A DNA stretch of 64,000 nucleotides, taken from contig NZ_LZZW01000030.1 of the NCBI RefSeq assembly GCF_014170375.1, positions 247,501-311,500 on the forward strand, written 5' to 3'. The notes under the pieces were generated by a model. That model was not told where the DNA came from. It searched no databases and saw only the letters and a program-made list of their open reading frames with translations. The position numbers and the translations under genes were made by a program. Shown piece by piece: positions 50,958 to 58,567 of the stretch. Position 1 is the stretch's first letter, and every line of letters begins with the position of its first letter. The stretch comes from Variovorax sp. UMC13 (GTDB lineage Bacteria > Pseudomonadota > Gammaproteobacteria > Burkholderiales > Burkholderiaceae_C).

Positions 50958-51578
50958 CGCCTCAGCTCGTGATGCGGTAACCCCGTGCGATCTGGTGCTG
51001 CTATACCGACGACGCGCAGGCTGCCCTCGCAGTGGAGACCGTCCCTCGATCTTGGCGATTTAAACCAAATTGGTGATTGCGCTACAAGTCTTCGCGAGGT
51101 GAAATCTTCCCAGTTTCTGGGAGGAAGCGCTTGTGGAGATCCTTGCAAAAAGGTCAAACGAGCTGGCGACAGGCGTTGCGGGAGTGCGCGCGCCTCTTAA
51201 GCCCGAGGCCGTCGCCACCATGCGAGCACAGGGACCTGTCCAGCGCAGGGGCTTGGCCTTTGATCTTCTCGACCAGGCCGACATCGCCATTGTCGAGACG
51301 TGGCACCTGGGCGACCCTCTTGAAGGCGCGGCCGGTCGGCCTCCTGCCAAGTGCCCCAGTCTTCTTGTCGCACTGCCACGTCCCTTGATTCCTCTCTGGG
51401 CAGGCGCTCCGGCGGCATCGAAGTCCTCCTCGGCAGTGCAATCTGGTTCGCTGGCGGAAAGCCAGCCCGTCGTGGACAACGTACAGGCCGGTGTCGACTG
51501 CCAGATGTCAGCGCTCGCTTGAGGCTTCTCAACCTCATTTCTTTCACGTGTGCGTCGTTTTCTAAGGGAGTAACAGAC
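50958..51578. other. 621-bp stretch with no convincing gene; start of lower-GC region
   Basis: Base composition falls here compared with the genes to the left. Several frames are open (one of 129 codons on the plus strand at 51133-51522), but none has a recognisable family, a good ribosome site and normal codon use together. A near-palindrome ACCAAATTGGT lies at 51064-51074. It may be a decayed gene or insertion scar marking the edge of acquired DNA. Confidence 0.5.
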
Positions 51579-53405
51579 ATGAAGAACCACTACCCGAACC
51601 TGATTGTCGGAGGTGGCCCGGCCGGGCTGAATCTGGCGCTGGAGTTCAGCAAATCAGGCATCGACTATCTTCTGCTCGAAGGCAGCGAAGCAGTGGGCGG
51701 TCAATGGGATCGCGTGCCGGTATGTGGGCAGCTGATTTCCCTCAACAAAAAGTACGTCCCTGGCGAGAGCCACACGTACCGCATGCGCTATGACTGGCAC
51801 ACGCTGAGTTCAATCAGCGAAGAAGACGCTCGCAAAGATCCCAAGCTACGTTTCACGGAATGGAGTTCAGAGCACTGGCCATGCGCAAAGACGTATAAGA
51901 AGTACCTTCAGTATCTGGCAAAGAACATGGGACTGGCCTCTTCCATCCGCACCCATTCCCGCGTCACGGCGATCTCACGTCCCCACGATCTTTTCGTCAT
52001 TGAGGTCAACGGTGAGTCGAGCTTGACGGCCGATCGGATCTTCTGCGGAACCGGCAAGAGCGAGGCCCTCCTGCCCGACGTGAAGGGGCTGAATTCGGAT
52101 ACCTGCACGATGTACGAAGACTTCGACCCGGTGCTGGCCGTCGAGCGCTACAGGAACAAGATCGTCGCGGTCATCGGCCGGGGAAACTCGGCTTTCGAAA
52201 TCGCTCATTTTCTTGTCGGCATCACGGCCGAGACCCGCATTCTCACCAAGTCTCTGCCAAAGTTCGCACGCCAGAGCCACAACGTTCACGACATCCGTGC
52301 GCAGGTGGCCGATGTGTTCGATCTGATGCAACTCAAATCGAACAACAACATCGTCAGCGACAGAATCGTGGAAGTGACAAGGATTCCGAGCGGCAAGGAT
52401 GCCGGCCGGCTGCTGCTCCGATATGACACGGCCTGCCCGCACTGGACACCGCCGCGGTGGCTGCGACGAACCGGGATGGTCGATGAGATCATCGTTTGCA
52501 GCGGATTCAACTACACGATGGCCGACATCTTCGACATGGACACCGTGCGGCCGCTGCGTGACGAGAAGGGCAAGTACTGCTTGCTCAATTCGACATGGGA
52601 GTCCGTCAATGTTCCAGGTCTTTACTTCATCGGAGCACCGACACGGACCAATGATCCCGATGCGGCCTCGGGCTTTGTCCATGGATTCCGCTGCAACATC
52701 CTAGCGCTTGGCCAGATTGTTGCGGAGAAGTACCACGCACAGCCGCTCCGCCCTGTGCTCGAAAGACAGTTCTCGCGCCTGAGCCCTTCGCATGCCCTTG
52801 AGGAGTTGTCGGCGTTCCTGGTGAAACTGGTGAGCACCACCATGCCCTTGTTCGAACTGTTCGGATATTTCGCAAGCATGGTCACTTTCGAGATGGAGGG
52901 TGACCATGAAGTGCTGGCGCGCGTTTGGCCACCATTCCCGCGACAGTACAACAAGGAACGCTGGGGCAGCGTGCCGAATCAGCTCGAAGTGGTGTTCGAA
53001 TATGGATTCCATCGCTATGGCGATGGCGCCCTCCCCACACACTACTTCACGCTGCCAGCGGATCACTTCGACACATCCAAGAGCGCCTACATTCACCCTG
53101 TGTTCCACGTTGTCCGCGACGGCATCGAAACGCATCAGTTCCACATGCAAGAGAGTCTCATCGGACGCTGGGATATGGACGACTATGTGGATCCCGAAAC
53201 CAATGTCGACCAGTACAGGAACACGGCGTTCAATGCATGCGCCGCCGCACTGGGGTGGCCGGAGCGACGCAGCATGCTGCCTGTGCTCGACGAACATCTG
53301 GACAAGTGCTACCCGCTCATGACGCCGGACGAAGTCGTCGAAGCTCTAAGAGTTCAGCCGACACTTGGACTTCTCAAAGCCGGACCCGAAAAAGACATGA
53401 TTTAG
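51579..53405 (+). CDS. FAD-dependent NAD(P)H oxidoreductase (FOXRED2/flavin-monooxygenase-like)
   Basis: 608-aa flavoprotein. The FAD-binding motif VGGGPAGLNLALEF opens the protein (residues 9-22). VGGQWDRVP and the second dinucleotide motif VIGRGNSAFEIAHFL (NADPH, near residue 196) follow, then VPGLYFIGAPTR. The order resembles flavin monooxygenases and eukaryotic FOXRED2-type proteins. The C-terminal ~220 residues are not a domain I know. Ribosome site AAGGGAG before the ATG at 51579 is good. Codon use is much less GC-rich than its neighbours, which suggests horizontal transfer. The following LysE exporter may export its product. Confidence 0.8.
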   Translation: MKNHYPNLIVGGGPAGLNLALEFSKSGIDYLLLEGSEAVGGQWDRVPVCGQLISLNKKYVPGESHTYRMRYDWHTLSSISEEDARKDPKLRFTEWSSEHWPCAKTYKKYLQYLAKNMGLASSIRTHSRVTAISRPHDLFVIEVNGESSLTADRIFCGTGKSEALLPDVKGLNSDTCTMYEDFDPVLAVERYRNKIVAVIGRGNSAFEIAHFLVGITAETRILTKSLPKFARQSHNVHDIRAQVADVFDLMQLKSNNNIVSDRIVEVTRIPSGKDAGRLLLRYDTACPHWTPPRWLRRTGMVDEIIVCSGFNYTMADIFDMDTVRPLRDEKGKYCLLNSTWESVNVPGLYFIGAPTRTNDPDAASGFVHGFRCNILALGQIVAEKYHAQPLRPVLERQFSRLSPSHALEELSAFLVKLVSTTMPLFELFGYFASMVTFEMEGDHEVLARVWPPFPRQYNKERWGSVPNQLEVVFEYGFHRYGDGALPTHYFTLPADHFDTSKSAYIHPVFHVVRDGIETHQFHMQESLIGRWDMDDYVDPETNVDQYRNTAFNACAAALGWPERRSMLPVLDEHLDKCYPLMTPDEVVEALRVQPTLGLLKAGPEKDMI

Positions 53406-53419
53406 ATCGAGGGGGAACC

Positions 53420-54067
53420 ATGCACCAGAGCGTCGCATCGCTGCAAGGCCTGTGGGGCCTGCTCATCACCAGCACCATCCTGATTGCCATCCCGGGCCCG
53501 ACGATCATGTTCCTGATCGGGCAGACGCTGAGCGCGGGCCGCCGGCGGGCCGTGCACGGTGTGGTGGGCAACGCCCTCGGGATGTACAGCGTGGCCATCG
53601 TCTGTTCGCTGGGCCTGGGGGCGCTGGTCCTGCGCTCGCCGAACCTGCTCACGGTCATGCGGCTCCTCGGTGCCGCGGCCTTGCTCCTGATCGGCCTGCA
53701 GTACATCTTTTCCAGGCCTTCGGCCGCCCCGCCAGGCCGCGACCCGTCCGCCGGGAAAGGCGCCAAATCACTCACCGCGGGAATGATCGTGGGACTCACC
53801 AATCCCAAGGCCTTCATCATGTTCGGCACCATCGTGCCGGGCTACCTGGGCCAGGACGCCACGCTCTCCACGCCGACCTTGCTGGGCTATTCCCTGGTGC
53901 CGATCGCCCTGGGCATCCTGATCGATGTCGCTTGGGTGATGGCGGCCCATTCGGTCAGCACGCGCGCGGTGTTCGATGCGGCGCGCTTGCGCCGCATCAA
54001 CCTGCTCGGTGGCCTGCTGATCGTCGCGATGGCCTTGCTGCTGGCCTGGTCGGCGCGCCCGGCCTGA
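53420..54067 (+). CDS. LysE-family exporter
   Basis: 215-aa LysE/RhtB protein. The signature region reads AIPGPTIMFLIGQTL (near residues 23-37), then the second motif GLTNPKAFIMFGTIVPGYL. It follows the flavoprotein stop by 14 bp with GGGGGA as ribosome site, so the two are co-transcribed, though its composition is again GC-rich like the host genome. It is the fourth LysE paralogue in the window and the only one linked to a flavin oxidoreductase. Confidence 0.87.
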   Translation: MHQSVASLQGLWGLLITSTILIAIPGPTIMFLIGQTLSAGRRRAVHGVVGNALGMYSVAIVCSLGLGALVLRSPNLLTVMRLLGAAALLLIGLQYIFSRPSAAPPGRDPSAGKGAKSLTAGMIVGLTNPKAFIMFGTIVPGYLGQDATLSTPTLLGYSLVPIALGILIDVAWVMAAHSVSTRAVFDAARLRRINLLGGLLIVAMALLLAWSARPA

Positions 54068-54106
54068 CGCAGGCCAGGCAAGCACCGCGGCGTCTTTCCC
54101 ATCGCT

Positions 54107-55114
54107 TCAGGCCATCTCGGCCGTGCGCTGCGCCAGGCTCAGCGTCAGCATGCGCTGCAGCCGCTGGCGGATCAGCACTTCGGCATCCGCCATGATGCGG
54201 TCGATCAGTTCCTTCACGGTCGGGATGTCGTGGATCAGGCCCACCACCATGCCGCAGCTCCAGGCGCCGGCGTCCATCTCGCCGTCGACCATCACCCGCG
54301 GATAGACGCCCGCGACCTGCTCGTAGACGTCCTCGATCCTGATCGCGTCGCCCTTCTCGCGCTCGATCTCCATCAGGCGGTCGACGCCGGCGTTCTTCAG
54401 CACGCGTTCGGTGTTGCGCAGCGAGCGCATGACCAGACGGGTGTCGAGTTCGGACGCCGCCACGATCGCGTCCTTGACGTTCTGGTGCACCGGCGCCTCC
54501 TGGGTCGCGACGAAGCGCGTGCCCATGTTGATGCCTTCGGCGCCCATCGCGAGCGCGGCCACCAGACTGCGCGCATCGGCCATGCCGCCCGAGGCCACGA
54601 AGGGGATCTTGAGCTCGTCGGCCGCGCGCGGCAGCAGGATCATGTTGGGCATGTCGTCCTCGCCCGGATGGCCGCCGCATTCGAAGCCGTCGACGCTGAC
54701 CGCGTCGCAGCCGATCTGCTCGGCCTTGAGCGAATGGCGCACCGAGGTGCACTTGTGGATCACCTTGATGCCCGCGGCCTTGAGCGCGGGCATGTAGGCC
54801 TCGGGACTGCGCCCGGCCGTCTCGACGATGCGCACGCCGCCTTCGGCGATCGCGGCGATGTACTCGGCATAGGGCGGCGCCGAGAAGGTCGGCAGGAAGG
54901 TCAGGTTCACGCCGAAGGGCTTGTCGGTCATCTCGCGGCAGCGCGCGATCTCCTTGGCCAGCAGCTCGGGCGTGCGCTGCGTGAGGCCGGTGATCAGCCC
55001 GAGCCCGCCGGCGTTCGACACCGCGGCCGCCAGCTCGGCGAAGCCGACGTAGTGCATGCCGCCCTGGATGATGGGGTGCTGGATGCCGAAGAGTTCGGTG
55101 ATGCGTGTCTTCAT
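54107..55114 (-). CDS. Nitronate monooxygenase-family flavin oxidoreductase
   Basis: 335-aa FMN-dependent TIM-barrel protein: GIQHPIIQGGMHYVGFAELAAAVSNAGGLG at the start (in parts), DAVSVDGFECGGHPGE, VASGGMADARSLVAALAMGA and GTRFVATQEAPVH. The family includes nitronate monooxygenases and enoyl reductases related to FabK; several act in degradation of cyclic or CoA-bound compounds. It has a good GAGGA ribosome site before the ATG at 55114. Last gene of the minus-strand SDR-thiolase-oxidoreductase operon. Confidence 0.87.
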   Translation of the reverse strand: MKTRITELFGIQHPIIQGGMHYVGFAELAAAVSNAGGLGLITGLTQRTPELLAKEIARCREMTDKPFGVNLTFLPTFSAPPYAEYIAAIAEGGVRIVETAGRSPEAYMPALKAAGIKVIHKCTSVRHSLKAEQIGCDAVSVDGFECGGHPGEDDMPNMILLPRAADELKIPFVASGGMADARSLVAALAMGAEGINMGTRFVATQEAPVHQNVKDAIVAASELDTRLVMRSLRNTERVLKNAGVDRLMEIEREKGDAIRIEDVYEQVAGVYPRVMVDGEMDAGAWSCGMVVGLIHDIPTVKELIDRIMADAEVLIRQRLQRMLTLSLAQRTAEMA

Positions 55115-55158
55115 GAAAGGTCCTCGTTGTCGGGTGTTGTGGAAAAGCGGGTGCCGCC

Positions 55159-56343
55159 TCAGGCGACTTCGAACAGTGCCGCGGCGCCCATGCCGCCGCC
55201 GATGCACATGGTGACGACGACGTAGCGCACGCCGCGCCGGCGGCCCTCGATCAGCGCATGGCCGACCAGCCGCGCACCCGTCATGCCGTAGGGATGGCCG
55301 ATGGAGATGCCGCCGCCGTTCACGTTGAGCCGCTCGGGGTCGATGTCGAGCTGCCGCTGGCAGTAGAGGGCCTGGCTGGCGAAGGCCTCGTTGAGTTCCC
55401 ACAGGCCGATGTCCTCGACCTTGAGGCCGTGCTGCTTCAGCAGCTTGGGCACGGCCAGCACCGGGCCGATGCCCATCTCCTCGGGTGCGCAGCCGGCCAC
55501 CGACATGCCGCGGTAGAAGCCCAGCGGCGCGAGGCCGCGGCGCTCGGCGAGCTTCGCATCCATCAGCACGCTGGCCGAGGCGCCATCGGACAGCTGGCTC
55601 GCGTTGCCGGCCGTCACCACGCCGTCGGGCAGCACGGCCTTGAGGCCCGCCAGGCTGGCTTCGGTGGTCTCGGGCCGGTTGCCCTCGTCCTTCGCCAGCG
55701 TCACCTCGACATGGCTGACGGCGCCGCTCTGCTTGTCGGTCACGGCCATGCGCGTGGTGATCGGCACGATCTCGGCATCGAAGCGGCCCTCACGCTGCGC
55801 CTGCGCGGTGCGGCGCTGCGACCGGGCCGCGAACGCGTCCTGGTCCTCGCGCGAGATGCCGTAGCGGCTGGCCACGAGTTCCGCGGTCTGCAGCATCGGC
55901 ATGTAGGCATGCGGCACGCGTGCGATCAGCGCCGGGTCGGTGGTCTCCGCCACCCAGCGCGTGTAGTCGTTCTGCACCGCGGAGATGTTCTCCTGGCCGC
56001 CGGCCACCACGATGTCCATGCCGTCGCCGGTGATCTGCTTGGCCGCGGTGGCGATGGCCATCAGGCCCGAGGCGCACTGGCGGTCGATGGTCTGGCCGGC
56101 CACCGAGACCGGCAGGCCGCCGGCGAGCGCGGCCAGGCGCGCGAGGTTCATGCCGGCGGTGCCGCCGGTCAGCACGGCGCCGATCACGACGTCGTCGACC
56201 TGGTCGCCGGCGATGCCCGCGCGCTCCACGGCATGCGCGATCACATGGCCGGTGAGCGTGGGGGACTTGATCTGGTTGAGTGCGCCCTTGAACGCGCGGC
56301 CGATGCCGGTGCGCGCGGTGGAGACGATGACGGCTTCTCTCAT
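55159..56343 (-). CDS. Acetyl-CoA C-acyltransferase (thiolase)
   Basis: 394-aa thiolase. The nucleophile cysteine is in DRQCASGLMAIATA (near residue 89), the histidine in NVNGGGISIGHPYGMTGARL, and the second cysteine in VVTMCIGGGMGAA near the C-terminus. It should cleave 3-ketoacyl-CoA to acetyl-CoA plus a shortened acyl-CoA in the cytosol. It lies between the SDR and the flavin oxidoreductase on the same strand, so it is the chain-cleaving step of the local pathway. Confidence 0.95.
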   Translation of the reverse strand: MREAVIVSTARTGIGRAFKGALNQIKSPTLTGHVIAHAVERAGIAGDQVDDVVIGAVLTGGTAGMNLARLAALAGGLPVSVAGQTIDRQCASGLMAIATAAKQITGDGMDIVVAGGQENISAVQNDYTRWVAETTDPALIARVPHAYMPMLQTAELVASRYGISREDQDAFAARSQRRTAQAQREGRFDAEIVPITTRMAVTDKQSGAVSHVEVTLAKDEGNRPETTEASLAGLKAVLPDGVVTAGNASQLSDGASASVLMDAKLAERRGLAPLGFYRGMSVAGCAPEEMGIGPVLAVPKLLKQHGLKVEDIGLWELNEAFASQALYCQRQLDIDPERLNVNGGGISIGHPYGMTGARLVGHALIEGRRRGVRYVVVTMCIGGGMGAAALFEVA

Positions 56344-56368
56344 GGGTGGGTCTTTCGTGGGGCGGGAC

Positions 56369-57106
56369 TTACCAGCGTTCCATGTAGGGGCGCAGGTCGA
56401 GCTCGAAGGTCCAGGCGTCGCGCGGCTGGGTGTGCAGGTACCAGTAGTTCTCGGCGATGTGCTTGGGGTTCAGGATGCCGTCCTGTTCCTTCAGCGCATA
56501 GCGCTCGGGGAAGGAGGTGCGGATGAACTCGGTGTCGATCGCGCCGTCGACCACGACATGCGCGACGTGGATGTTCATCGGGCCCAGTTCGCGCGCCATG
56601 CTCTGCGCCAGCGCGCGCAGCGCATGCTTGGCGCCGGCGAAGGCCGCGAAGTTCGCGGAGCCGCGCAGGCCGGCGGTGGCGCCGGTGAACAGGATCGTGC
56701 CACGGCCGCGCTTGACCATGCGCTTGGCCACCTCGCGCGCATTGAGGAAGCCGCTCAGGCAGGCCATCTCCCAGATCTTGAAGTACTTGCGCGCGGTCTC
56801 CTCGAGGATGCTGCAGGGCACGTTGGCGCCGATGTTGAACACCAGCACCTCGATCGGTCCGTGCTCGGCCTCGACCTGCTCGATCAGCGCGATGACCTCT
56901 TCCTCCTTGCGCGCATCGCTGCCGTAGCCGAAGGCCTGGCCGCCCTGGGCCCGGATGCCCCCCAGCAGCGGCTCGAGCTTGTCGGCCGAGCGTCGCGTGA
57001 GGCAGGCGATATAGCCCTCCTGCGCGAAGCGTTCGGCGATCGCGCCGCCTGTTGAATCACCTGCACCGATGACCAGTGCCACCTTCTTCTCTTCGCTCGA
57101 CTGCAT
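56369..57106 (-). CDS. SDR-family protein lacking the catalytic tyrosine
   Basis: 245-aa Rossmann-fold protein of the short-chain dehydrogenase/reductase family. The cofactor motif is irregular (VIGAGDSTGGAIAERF, not TGxxxGxG). In the active site the usual YxxxK reads FAGAK (from NFAAFAGAKHAL), with Phe for Tyr. This matches my memory of the atypical classical-SDR subgroup 10, which has Phe there. It may not be a standard oxidoreductase. The start at 57106 has AAAGGA five bases upstream; the ATG at 57112 would lie on that site. A TetR-type operator lies at 57122-57133. Confidence 0.85.
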   Translation of the reverse strand: MQSSEEKKVALVIGAGDSTGGAIAERFAQEGYIACLTRRSADKLEPLLGGIRAQGGQAFGYGSDARKEEEVIALIEQVEAEHGPIEVLVFNIGANVPCSILEETARKYFKIWEMACLSGFLNAREVAKRMVKRGRGTILFTGATAGLRGSANFAAFAGAKHALRALAQSMARELGPMNIHVAHVVVDGAIDTEFIRTSFPERYALKEQDGILNPKHIAENYWYLHTQPRDAWTFELDLRPYMERW

Positions 57107-57121
57107 ACGCATCCTTTTAAA

Positions 57122-57133
57122 AAACGACCGTTT
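57122..57133. promoter_or_regulatory. Candidate TetR operator, SDR operon copy
   Basis: AAACGACCGTTT is a near-perfect palindrome (one mismatched central pair) and shares AAACG-N2-CGTT with the site at 57905-57916. It lies 16 bases upstream of the SDR start, a natural place for repression. Confidence 0.65.
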
Positions 57134-57224
57134 GGCAATAGGACGTTAAACAAAAGGCGGCGCCGCGTCAATGGCGGTTTCGCGGATCGAAGGAAGAGGG
57201 CGCGCGCGGCGCGCCGGGCAGAAG

Positions 57225-57842
57225 CTAGTCCCGCGTGCGCTTGGCAGCCGGCTTGGCGGCAGCCTTGGGCGCCGGCATCGGGCCGTCCAGCGCATGGGTC
57301 TTGTCGAGGAAGCGCCGGCTCGAGGCCAGGATCTCCTTGCGCGTGGCGTCGCTCTCCACCGCGCGGGCCAGCACCAGCGCGCCCACGCACTGCGCGATCA
57401 ACGCCCAGGCCGCGTCGGGGTCGCCAATGCGCGCGCTCCAGCTCTTCTGCGTCTGCTTGAGGCCGCGCTCGACCGCTTCGCGCACTTCGGGTGCGGCACG
57501 CGCGATCTCGGGGCCCAGCGTCGGCAGCACGCAACCCTCTTCGGGGTTGAGCGCGTGGTAGGTGCTGAGGTAGCTGCGGATGCGCTTGGCGACGTGGTCG
57601 CTGGGCGACTCCTCGTCGCCCGCGAGCATCTCGGTGCTGTTCTTGACCTCTTCGTCGATCACCGCGGTGAACAGCGCGCGCTTGGACGGGAAGTGCGCAT
57701 AGAAGGCGCCGCCGGTGAGGCCGATCGCGCCCATCAGTGCATCGACGCCGGTCGAGTCGAAGCCACCGCGTTTGGCGATGGCCCGGCTGCTGTTGACCAG
57801 CTTCTCGCGGACTTCTTCCTTGTGGGTAGAGGGGTAACGCAT
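57225..57842 (-). CDS. TetR-family transcriptional regulator
   Basis: 205-aa TetR repressor. The HTH spans about residues 10-60 (TGVDALMGAIGLTGGAFYAHFPSKRALF). The ligand domain follows; the C-terminus is a basic alanine/lysine tail (PAPKAAAKPAAKRTRD). The start at 57842 fits the family; upstream extension to 57890 reads through the promoter. It is divergent from the isomerase/acyl-CoA synthetase operon and precedes the SDR operon on its own strand. An AAACG-N2-CGTT palindrome lies at both promoters, so it likely represses the whole cluster until an acyl-CoA-type ligand appears. Confidence 0.92.
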   Translation of the reverse strand: MRYPSTHKEEVREKLVNSSRAIAKRGGFDSTGVDALMGAIGLTGGAFYAHFPSKRALFTAVIDEEVKNSTEMLAGDEESPSDHVAKRIRSYLSTYHALNPEEGCVLPTLGPEIARAAPEVREAVERGLKQTQKSWSARIGDPDAAWALIAQCVGALVLARAVESDATRKEILASSRRFLDKTHALDGPMPAPKAAAKPAAKRTRD

Positions 57843-57904
57843 GCGTCGACTCCGGTGTTTCCCTTGTTGACAAGGAAAAAACAATAACATAACTTGCGTT
57901 TGAC

Positions 57905-57916
57905 AAACGATCGTTC
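57905..57916. promoter_or_regulatory. Candidate TetR operator, divergent promoter copy
   Basis: AAACGATCGTTC contains the perfect 10-bp palindrome AACGATCGTT (57906-57915). It lies 17 bases before the GTG start of the isomerase gene and about 63 bases from the tetR start, in a short AT-rich region. Confidence 0.7.
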
Positions 57917-57932
57917 AATTAAGGAGTGTTCC

Positions 57933-58523
57933 GTGACAAAGAAAGCCGAGTTCTTCTTCGACGTGGGCAGCCCCGCGTCCTACCTGGCCTGGACGCAGTT
58001 GCCCCGGCTGTGCGCCGAGGCCGGCGCCGAGCTGGTCTACCGGCCGATGCTGCTGGGCGGCGTCTACCAGGCCACCGGCAACGCCTCGCCGGCCACCATC
58101 CCGGCCAAGGGCCGCTACACCAGCATCGACTACGCACGCTTCGCACGGCGCTACGGCGTGCCGATCGAGACCAACCCCCACTTCCCCATCATCACGCTCT
58201 ACCTGATGCGCCTGGTCACGGGCACGCAGCTGCGGCGGCCGGAGCGCTTCCAGCCGCTGCTGCAGTCGGTCTTCAAGGCGCTCTGGATCGACGCGCTCAA
58301 CCTCAACGAGCCCGCGCTCACGGCCCAGGCCGTCGCCGAGGCCGGCTTCACGGCCGAGGAGGCGACCGCGCTGGCCAACGACCCGGAGGTCAAGGCGCTG
58401 CTGCGCGCCACCACCGAGGAGGCCGTGGCGCGCGGCGTGTTCGGCGCGCCGACCACCTTCGTCGGCAGCGAGATGTTCTTCGGCCAGGACCGGCTGGACT
58501 TCATCCGCGAGGCCCTGGCCTAG
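57933..58523 (+). CDS. DsbA-family 2-hydroxychromene-2-carboxylate isomerase-like protein
   Basis: 196-aa protein with the DsbA/GST-kappa fold of 2-hydroxychromene-2-carboxylate isomerases: FFFDVGSPASYLAWTQLPRL at the start, catalytic serine in GSPAS, and the C-terminal FGAPTTFVGSEMFFGQDRLDFI. Those enzymes use glutathione in naphthalene-type degradation, but many homologues sit in acyl-CoA clusters with unknown substrates, as here. The start is a GTG at 57933 with AAGGAG ten bases upstream. First gene of the plus-strand operon under the TetR site. Confidence 0.88.
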   Translation: MTKKAEFFFDVGSPASYLAWTQLPRLCAEAGAELVYRPMLLGGVYQATGNASPATIPAKGRYTSIDYARFARRYGVPIETNPHFPIITLYLMRLVTGTQLRRPERFQPLLQSVFKALWIDALNLNEPALTAQAVAEAGFTAEEATALANDPEVKALLRATTEEAVARGVFGAPTTFVGSEMFFGQDRLDFIREALA

Positions 58524-58567
58524 CCGGCAAGCCACCCGATCGATCAGAAAGACAAGGAGACAAGACC

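Noticed and set aside
51133..51522. 129-codon plus-strand frame as a gene
   Set aside because: No recognisable family, no good ribosome site and competing frames of similar length on the other strand.
3262..54067. Four LysE genes as a tandem duplication
   Set aside because: The copies are strongly diverged, lie in different gene contexts, and one is more than 40 kb away.
57933..58523. Naphthalene degradation pathway
   Set aside because: Only the isomerase-like gene suggests it; ring dioxygenase and other pathway genes are absent.
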